From: Ophiocordyceps camponoti-saundersi (nom. inval.)
Lineage: Eukaryota > Ascomycota > Sordariomycetes > Hypocreales > Ophiocordycipitaceae
DNA length: 13,783 bases
Reading direction: 5' to 3'
Assembly: GCA_003339415.1 (NCBI GenBank)
Contig: PDHQ01000614.1
Coordinates: 1 to 13,783 of the forward strand
Position 1 is the stretch's first letter. Every line of letters begins with the position of its first letter. Both the position numbers and the translations under genes were made by a program. A model generated the notes under the pieces. The model was not told where the DNA came from and did not search any database. It saw nothing but the letters and a program-made list of their open reading frames with translations. Shown piece after piece: positions 8,640 to 13,783 of this stretch.

Positions 8640-9260
8640 TAAAATATATTTTTAAAACGCGTCTCGTACGAGAGGTAAAGAATCTAAATAATAAACTTTA
8701 CGAGAAATCCTAGCTTATTATTTAAAAGTACGGCGATAACGGTAAGGAGGAAATACTTACGTAATTACCTATAATTCTATATATATTATAGCGCCTTCTT
8801 CTTACTCTTAAACTTACCCTTATAAAGTTATATAACTACTAAGGCGAACTACGAGATATTACGTAAGTATATACGTAGTCTACTAACTTTTTAAGTTATA
8901 TAATATACGCGTACCTTCTTAAAAAACTATAAGATTAATATCTACCTTATACTTTTTTATATATTAAGAAGCCGCTATACGGGCTAGTAGAATTAGAATT
9001 ATACTAGTTTAAGATATATTATAATTATTATCGTATAAACCTTTATATAACGCCCTTATCGTATAATTTATATCTTTTATTTATAATAGCCGGCCCTAAC
9101 TTATTTAGAATAACGAGCTTATAAATAGATAATATATTCTCTTTTACGTCCGATACGTTCTCTAAACTTAAGGAAAATAAGTTAAAATAGGCAGAGCTTC
9201 GTATAAAGCTTAAAATATTCCTTACTAATAGCTTATCTATTAACTTTAATAGTAATCGTA
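8640..9260 (+). other. Reverse transcriptase domain with QTDD active site
   Basis: The start reads FKTRLVREV with a YEKS motif (8699-8711). RDIT.VYTQS follows at about 8850-8882, KKPLYGL near 8970-8990, then the active site at 9122-9133 as TAA ATA GAT AAT. Reversing RIP gives Q-T-D-D, where most copia elements have Y-V/A-D-D. All three changes are CA-to-TA or TG-to-TA. Confidence 0.9.
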
Positions 9261-9359
9261 TTACGCGCGAATCGTACGATATCGTTCTTATATAAAAAGA
9301 ATAGGTAAAAGGCCTTTACGTTATTAACCTAACCGCTAATATTACCCCGTAAGACTTTA

Positions 9360-9995
9360 TTAGCTAGCGAGCCTAAGGAGTATATATTACTTCTACTTAT
9401 TAACTAGAGGCGTCGTATAACTTTACGGTAGCCGCTTAAGTAACTAATCCTTCCTCGTAAGATATTTTAGCCCTTAATAAATATATCTAGTAGTAGATTA
9501 ATAATATTACCTATAGTTTACGGTTTATTCCGCTTAACTTATCTTATATAAAACTATTTATTTTTATAGACGGGTTATTCGTAAATAATAAGGACCTTAC
9601 CTTATAGCTTAGTACTTTAATTATCCTTAGTAAAGAAGACTAGTCTTTTAACTTATTTATCGTCTAAGGTAATATCCTTTATTAAACTTTTACGAAGTGT
9701 AAAAAGGTTACTTAAAATATCCTAGTAAGCGAACTTTACGGTATAGTAAATAGCGTTAATATTAGCCTAGCCCTTTACTTAACTATTTAAGCTATTATAT
9801 AATCCCTAAGCACGCTTCTAATCCCCCTTATTTTCTATATAAACTTACGTTTATTATATAACTATTTAGTATAGCTTAGCTTAACGATAGAAAAATAGTT
9901 AATAATCGATATTATAGCTATTCGTAAGTTATATAAGCGTAAGGAAATTTTAGAAATATATTAGATTAATAGTAAGAATAACCCGGCTAACGCCT
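9360..9995 (+). other. RNase H domain
   Basis: RGVYIT-like sequence (9367-9390) leads to GLRFIPLN (9516-9540), then IDG.FVNNKDL (9566-9598) with the first catalytic Asp at 9569. SELYG at 9728-9742 carries the conserved Glu. The NPA.A motif near 9979-9993 ends the domain. It would degrade the RNA strand during cDNA synthesis. Confidence 0.9.
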
Positions 9996-10099
9996 ATATT
10001 AAGGATAGCCCTAACTTAGCCTTATTAACCTTTATTTCTATAAATTCCTATAAGTTATAAATTAAAGCTACTATCTAATAACTTACCTAAGTTATATAA

Positions 10100-11521
10100 G
10101 ACTTATATTTTTTTCTTTCCTATATCTTTACTTTATCCGACCCTTTATCCTTACCTTTTTATTTTTTTTTTACGTTTTTATATTTTTTTTTATTATTCTT
10201 ATACGAAAATTATTATTAATTCTTTCTAGGTATTATCTAACCCCTACGCTTAATTTTAAAGTAAAGCTATAAGTCCTAAACGCTTAATTTTTTTTCTTTT
10301 CCTTTTTCCTTATTATCTAACCTTACTACTATTTCTTTTCTACCCCCGCCCTTTACTACTTATTATCTAAGATAGTAATATACTCCTCCGCGTTAGGAGG
10401 CGCTTCGCTTAGGATTACTATTACTTATCCCCGCCGCCGGCCGTTAAGCGACTTAATAAGAGTAGTTACTAAAATATAAGGTGCTAGCTTAGGAGTTTAT
10501 AACGCTTAACCTTATTATATAAAAAAATATCTTATTATATAAGATTACTATATATAAATAATATAAGCCCCGTTATTATTCGTTTAATATATATCGAAAA
10601 GGTAAAGATTTCTAGCGTAAATATAATATAGTTTTACTATTACCTTACTATAACTTATAAGAAAGACCGCTAGAAAATAATTTAGGTATTAGATAATAAT
10701 AGCTTTAATACGCTTAGGATCCTAAGTATTATTAAGGCGGATAAAGATATCGGATAATAATATAGCCGCTAGTTAGATCTCCGCTTACTACTTTCTTATT
10801 AGTACTATTATCGTATAATAGCTAGACTTTTCTTTCTTATATTTAAGGATATTTACTATATAAAGCGCTAATTATCTTTCTTATTATAAGGTATATAAAC
10901 TTAGTAAAACTTAGGTTAATAAGCTATAATATTATTAGGATAAGGAGGTATATTATATAACTAATAACTATTAATAAAAATAACTTAAGTATATCGTACG
11001 ATTTATTAATTTTTATTAAAGATTTTTTAAGTTATCGTCGTTATCTTCGTTAATTAGTCTAAAGAAAAAAGAAGAAAAAAGGAAAAGAAAAAGAAAGGGA
11101 GAGAGAGGGAGCGAGGAGGGGTTTTTATACCCCTCTAAAGGCGGTAAGAGGCGGCAGAATCCGATTTTTAATTCCTATTTTTCGTAATATTTTTTAGTAT
11201 TTTTAGTATAAGGTTATAAAAAGTCGGTTTTTTACTTATTTTTCTTAGTATTATAACTATAAGAGACTTTTATAATAAAATTTTATAAAAACGTATTATA
11301 GATTAAATTATATAATAACCCGATTTTTATTTTTCAGCTAATAGCTTATTTTCTTTATCTCTTTTTACTACGGTACTAGCGGGCGTTATTTACCTTTATA
11401 GAATTTTTCGATTATATACTTATTTAACATCGTACGATTATTTTTCTTTAGAAACGTTTACTTTTTAGGAAAACGGAGTTTTTTTTCGTATAATACCCTT
11501 TTATTTAGTATATCTTTTTAT
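10100..11521 (+). other. Long region between pol and the 3' LTR, with a possible third reading frame
   Basis: About 1.4 kb lies downstream of pol, much longer than the 3' spacer of typical copia elements. Frame 3 can be read from about 10380 to beyond 11100 with only TAA/TAG stops, and gives protein-like stretches such as KADKDIG near 10734 and LDLRLLLSY near 10776. I do not recognise a family. TGA is nearly absent from any frame here, so openness is weak evidence. GC-richer patches sit at 10381-10450 and 11098-11160. It could be a captured or accessory ORF, or non-coding sequence. Confidence 0.35.
11061..11135 (+). other. Purine tract followed by a G/C stem-loop
   Basis: A 51-base run of only A and G (11061-11111) is followed after one C by GAGGAGGGG. 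GAGGGGT (11116-11122) and ACCCCTC (11129-11135) form a perfect 7-bp stem with a 6-base loop. In an LTR element a tract like this could prime plus-strand DNA as a secondary polypurine tract. It may equally be a lysine/arginine/glutamate-rich coding stretch of the frame-3 ORF. Confidence 0.6.
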
Positions 11522-11533
11522 AAAAAGAAAAAG
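11522..11533 (+). other. Candidate polypurine tract
   Basis: A/G-only AAAAAGAAAAAG lies six bases before the 3' LTR, where plus-strand priming normally occurs. The intervening TTAAG is not purine-only, so this is a plausible but imperfect match. Confidence 0.5.
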
Positions 11534-11538
11534 TTAAG

Positions 11539-11839
11539 TATTAGATATTATCTCTCTATACCCCTTTATATTTACTATACGATATATATATAGAAGATAG
11601 TATAGATATAGGGAAGCCTCTAACGAAATATATATTAATACCTAAGTTATGCCTCGTACGACTTAGGAGGTAGGAGGTAGCTTAGATAAGAAGAAGGAGG
11701 GTATAGAAGTAGAGTATTATCTAGCTATATAGCCGCTCTTCCTCGTACGAAGAAGGAAGGGCATCTATCTCTAATTATACTTAATATAGGTTACCTTTGC
11801 TTTCTCTTACCTATACGTACGTGTAAAGACTACTTAACA
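11539..11839 (+). repeat. 3' LTR of the copia element
   Basis: 301 bp. It starts TATTAG and ends TTAACA, keeping the terminal CA. Compared with the 5' LTR it keeps C or G at some sites (for example GGGCATC, ATAGGTT, TTTGCTT, ACGTACGTG) and has lost them at others (TATAG, GTTATG). RIP therefore hit the two copies independently. Confidence 0.96.
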
Positions 11840-11844
11840 CTCCT
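11840..11844. repeat. Target-site duplication CTCCT (right copy)
   Basis: Directly follows the terminal CA of the 3' LTR and matches 4560-4564 exactly. Neither copy was altered by RIP; the sequence has no CA or TG. Confidence 0.95.
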
Positions 11845-12327
11845 AAAAAGAGGGAGAAAAAACGCCTTACTTACCTAAAATAAAAAGGCCTACTTTTTTA
11901 TAACTTATAACCTTTTAAAAAATCTATATATAATTTTTTATAAAAATTAAATAATTAAAAGGTACTTAAATTAATTAAAAAGGCTTATTTTCCTAAGTAT
12001 ATAATAAATCTATTAAAGAAAAGATTTTATATAAATTTAAATAAAGAGAAAATAATTTAAGTAAAAATAGATAAAAATAAAAAGATAGCTTATAAAGCTT
12101 AAAATAGTTCTTAATTAAGAAAACCTTATAATAATATAATTTTTTTAATATAAAAGAAAAAAATAAATATATATATGAATTATTAAGGCTTTAAAAAGCT
12201 ATATAAAAATAAATTAAAAATATTTCTAAGAGTAAAATTAGCGAATAATTATTATAGAATTTTAAAATATATTTTTTCTTAATTTATTACTAATATTTTA
12301 TTATATATAAGTAAAGAAGAAAAAGAC
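11845..12327 (+). repeat. Repeat A, right part
   Basis: This continues the 4348-4564 alignment. AGGGAGAAAAAACGCC here matches AAGTAGAAAAAACGCC at 12541-12556, and similarity runs on through AAGGCTTATTTTCCTAAGTA (11981-12000) and ATTAGCGA near 12237. The second half is very AT-rich and diverged, with indels. The whole copy A is about 700 bp once the copia element and one target copy are removed. No ORF is recognised. Confidence 0.78.
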
Positions 12328-13080
12328 TATACTTTCTACTACTAAAACGTAAGAAATTTAGTATATAGGGTAGGTAGCTAGGAAGCGCGGAAAACTCTAA
12401 TATTACTTAGTATTTTTAGGACTTTTATAAATACCTTAGTTATTTTTTTATAGCGGTAAAAGGTAGTAACGTTAGTAAAAGTATATTTCCTAGTATTTCT
12501 AAAAGCTAATATAGGGTTTTATACTCTTCTTTCTTAGAAATAAGTAGAAAAAACGCCCTATTTACTTAAAATAGAAAAGCTTACTTTTTCCTAACTTATA
12601 ACTTTTTAAAAATTTTATATATAAATTTTTATAAAATATAAATAATTATAAAATACTTAAAATAATTAAAAAAGCTTATTTTCTTAAGTAAATACTTATA
12701 ATATTTAAAATATAATATTTTTATTTTTTTTAAAAAAATAGATAAAATAATTTTAAAAAATATTAAAAAGATAGAATTATTTAAATAAGTTATAAGTATT
12801 TTTAAAACTTAAGATTCTTATAATAATAAAAAAATTATAATTAATTATAATATTTTTATAAAAGTATACTTTTTTAAATAATTAAAAATAATATTATAAA
12901 AAATAATTAAAATATTTTTTTTTAAGTTTTTATAATAAAAAAATAATATAATATTTTTTTTCCTATTTTTTCTTATTTATAAGCTTATTAATTAGCGAGA
13001 TAATAAAATTATTATTTTTTATATAAAGCTTTACTAAGATTTTATAAAAAGAAAAGAAACTCGGTTTCTTAAAAAGTAGA
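12328..13080 (+). repeat. Repeat B, uninterrupted copy
   Basis: The second copy of the unknown repeat directly follows copy A in the same orientation. It contains the unsplit site (CTCTTCTTTCTTAGAAATAA) that corresponds to the copia target. The right limit is approximate; alignment by eye fades after ATTAGCGAGATAATAAAATT (12991-13010). A small inverted repeat, AAGAAAC/GTTTCTT, lies at 13054-13070. It could be an LTR, a non-autonomous DNA element or a tandem duplication; the sequence does not decide. Confidence 0.7.
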
Positions 13081-13695
13081 AAAAAGATATTTTATTTTAT
13101 TTCTAGCTTAATCAAATAACTATAATATTAAGACTTTTATATAATATATTCTTTATAATAAAGTTTCTTATATAATTTATTTTATATTTTTATCTTTTAT
13201 ATTTATAAGTTAATTTAAATATTAGTATTCTAAAAGTTTAGTATAAGGTAGGAATTTTAAGTATTTTTTAAAAATATTATATAAGTATTTAAAAATATAA
13301 TAAAATAATAAATATAAGTTAGATAAGGTTTATTTTATTATATATAGAATATAACTTATTATAGCTTTTTTAAAGCTTTATATAATACTATTAATTTATA
13401 TAAGGGAAATTTACTAATATTTTTATATCTTTTTATATAATTTTTTTAAAATTAAAAAAAAAATATTAAAAAACTAAGAAAAACTATATTATACTTATAG
13501 CTTACTAATTAACTTATAAAAGTTTTTTATTTATTTATTTATTTATTTTATAGTTTTTTTACTATACTTTTTCTTATTTTATAATATTAATTTCTTTTTT
13601 AAAATTCGTAATTTCTTATTTTCTTAGCTTTTATAAGCGTTATTTATTATTCTTAGTTAGAAAAATTATATAAATCTATTTTTAGAAAAAATTAT
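13081..13695. other. AT-rich stretch, no recognised gene
   Basis: Apart from a (TTTA)5 microsatellite at 13526-13545, I see no gene, motif or repeat structure. C and G are scarce and CA/TG nearly absent, with rare exceptions such as ATCAAAT near 13112. It may be old, RIP-saturated transposon sequence. Confidence 0.6.
13526..13545. repeat. (TTTA)5 microsatellite
   Basis: Five perfect tetranucleotide units in an AT-rich region; probably simple slippage. Confidence 0.85.
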
Positions 13696-13783
13696 AAAAA
13701 ATCATAAATGATTTTTTTAAAAAAATCACTTATAATATGATTTTTTTTACGTGATTTAAATCACGGATAAAAAAAATCACTTA
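13696..13783. repeat. Cluster of ATCAC/ATCAT palindromes and direct repeats at the right edge
   Basis: AAAAAATCAT (13696-13705) and ATGATTTTTT (13708-13717) form a perfect 10-bp inverted repeat with a 2-base centre. CGTGATTTAAATCACG (13750-13765) is a perfect 16-bp palindrome. AAAAAAATCACTTA occurs directly at 13719-13732 and 13770-13783, the second running into the window end. Unlike the rest of the right side, this block keeps many CA and TG dinucleotides. It may be the edge of a younger element, for example a small inverted-repeat DNA transposon, but it is cut by the window. Confidence 0.8.

Larger units (their letters stand above)
5222..10099 (+). pseudogene. Copia Gag-Pol polyprotein, RIP-inactivated
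   Basis: One frame of about 1,626 codons encodes Gag, protease, integrase, reverse transcriptase and RNase H, the set that packages and copies the element RNA and integrates the cDNA. Residue landmarks: zinc knuckle 482-495, protease DTGA 608, GAG-pre-integrase RFGHP about 732, integrase core about 790-960, reverse transcriptase about 1140-1330 with QTDD at 1301, RNase H from about 1380 with its first Asp at 1450 and SELYG near 1503. I saw no frameshift. Internal stops are TAA or TAG at CAA/CAG/TGG-type sites, plus one TGA at 7526-7528. The ATG at 5222 is in frame and survived RIP, but an earlier start is possible. The end is uncertain because a true stop looks like a RIP stop; TAA codons at 10076-10099 fit the usual family end after NPA(D)A near 9980. 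Confidence 0.95.
4565..11839 (+). mobile_element. Full-length Ty1/copia LTR retrotransposon, RIP-inactivated (7,275 bp)
   Basis: The element has two 301-bp LTRs, a 5-bp target duplication (CTCCT), a candidate primer-binding site after the 5' LTR, a gag-pol frame on the plus strand and an A/G-rich tract before the 3' LTR. The domain order protease, integrase, reverse transcriptase, RNase H defines Ty1/copia rather than Ty3/gypsy. The motifs match a clade common in Pezizomycotina whose reverse transcriptase carries QTDD. It sits inside repeat A; copy B at 12328 shows the uninterrupted target. All 14 differences between the LTRs are transitions, with no indel, so RIP and not ageing explains the divergence. 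The element cannot now encode its proteins. Confidence 0.97.

Noticed and set aside
11116..11135. Rho-independent terminator
   Set aside because: The stem-loop is followed by no T-run on the same strand and lies inside a eukaryotic retroelement.
4565..11839. Ty3/gypsy classification
   Set aside because: The integrase motifs come before the reverse transcriptase and the RNase H motifs match the copia type, so the order is Ty1/copia.
13054..13070. tRNA-like or regulatory hairpin AAGAAAC-TCG-GTTTCTT
   Set aside because: It is too short, with no tRNA arms or boxes nearby; recorded only as part of repeat B.
1..13783. Mitochondrial or bacterial AT-rich genome
   Set aside because: Spliceosomal-type introns, LTR elements, a hAT gene and a CpA-specific mutation pattern indicate nuclear fungal DNA.

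Overview
This window looks like a heterochromatic, AT-rich transposon graveyard from a filamentous ascomycete (Pezizomycotina). The main clue is base composition. CpA and its complement TpG are almost absent, while TpA is very abundant and CpG is still common. Differences between repeat copies are C/T or G/A transitions. That is the footprint of repeat-induced point mutation (RIP), the premeiotic C-to-T hypermutation of duplicated DNA in Pezizomycotina. No intact host gene, tRNA or rRNA is visible. The species cannot be named from this window.

Layout. 1-168: a perfect 12-bp tandem array (14 units, cut by the window start). 253-3898, minus strand: a RIP-destroyed hAT-superfamily transposase gene with ten short introns. 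Its reading frame can still be followed through all the hAT landmarks. A solo LTR of another retroelement (427-1264, flanked by 5-bp GCTAT duplications) interrupts its last exon inside the conserved C-terminal region. 3899-4347: a short spacer with a pyrimidine tract and a weak plus-strand ORF-like stretch. 4348-13080: two copies (A and B) of an unidentified repeat of at least 700 bp. Copy A (4348-4564 plus 11845-12327) is split by a complete Ty1/copia LTR retrotransposon (4565-11839). Copy B (12328 to about 13080) follows directly and shows the unsplit arrangement. 13081-13783: very AT-rich DNA with no recognised gene, ending in a cluster of palindromes that kept their CA/TG dinucleotides.

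The copia element is complete in structure: 301-bp LTRs, a 5-bp CTCCT target duplication, a candidate initiator-tRNA primer site, a leader, one uninterrupted gag-pol frame of about 1,626 codons (5222-10099), then about 1.4 kb before the 3' LTR. The frame reads zinc knuckle, protease, integrase, reverse transcriptase, RNase H, the Ty1/copia order. I followed it in a single register from 5222 to about 10,100 and found no frameshift. Nearly all premature stops are TAA or TAG at positions where CAA, CAG or TGG would become a stop by RIP. The window therefore records successive events: hAT and repeat A/B arrival, LTR and copia insertions into them, and RIP on all of them. I see no new cellular system. 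The most notable points are the readability of the dead proteins, the intron-rich hAT gene, the nested insertions, the long region after pol, and the palindrome cluster at the right end.
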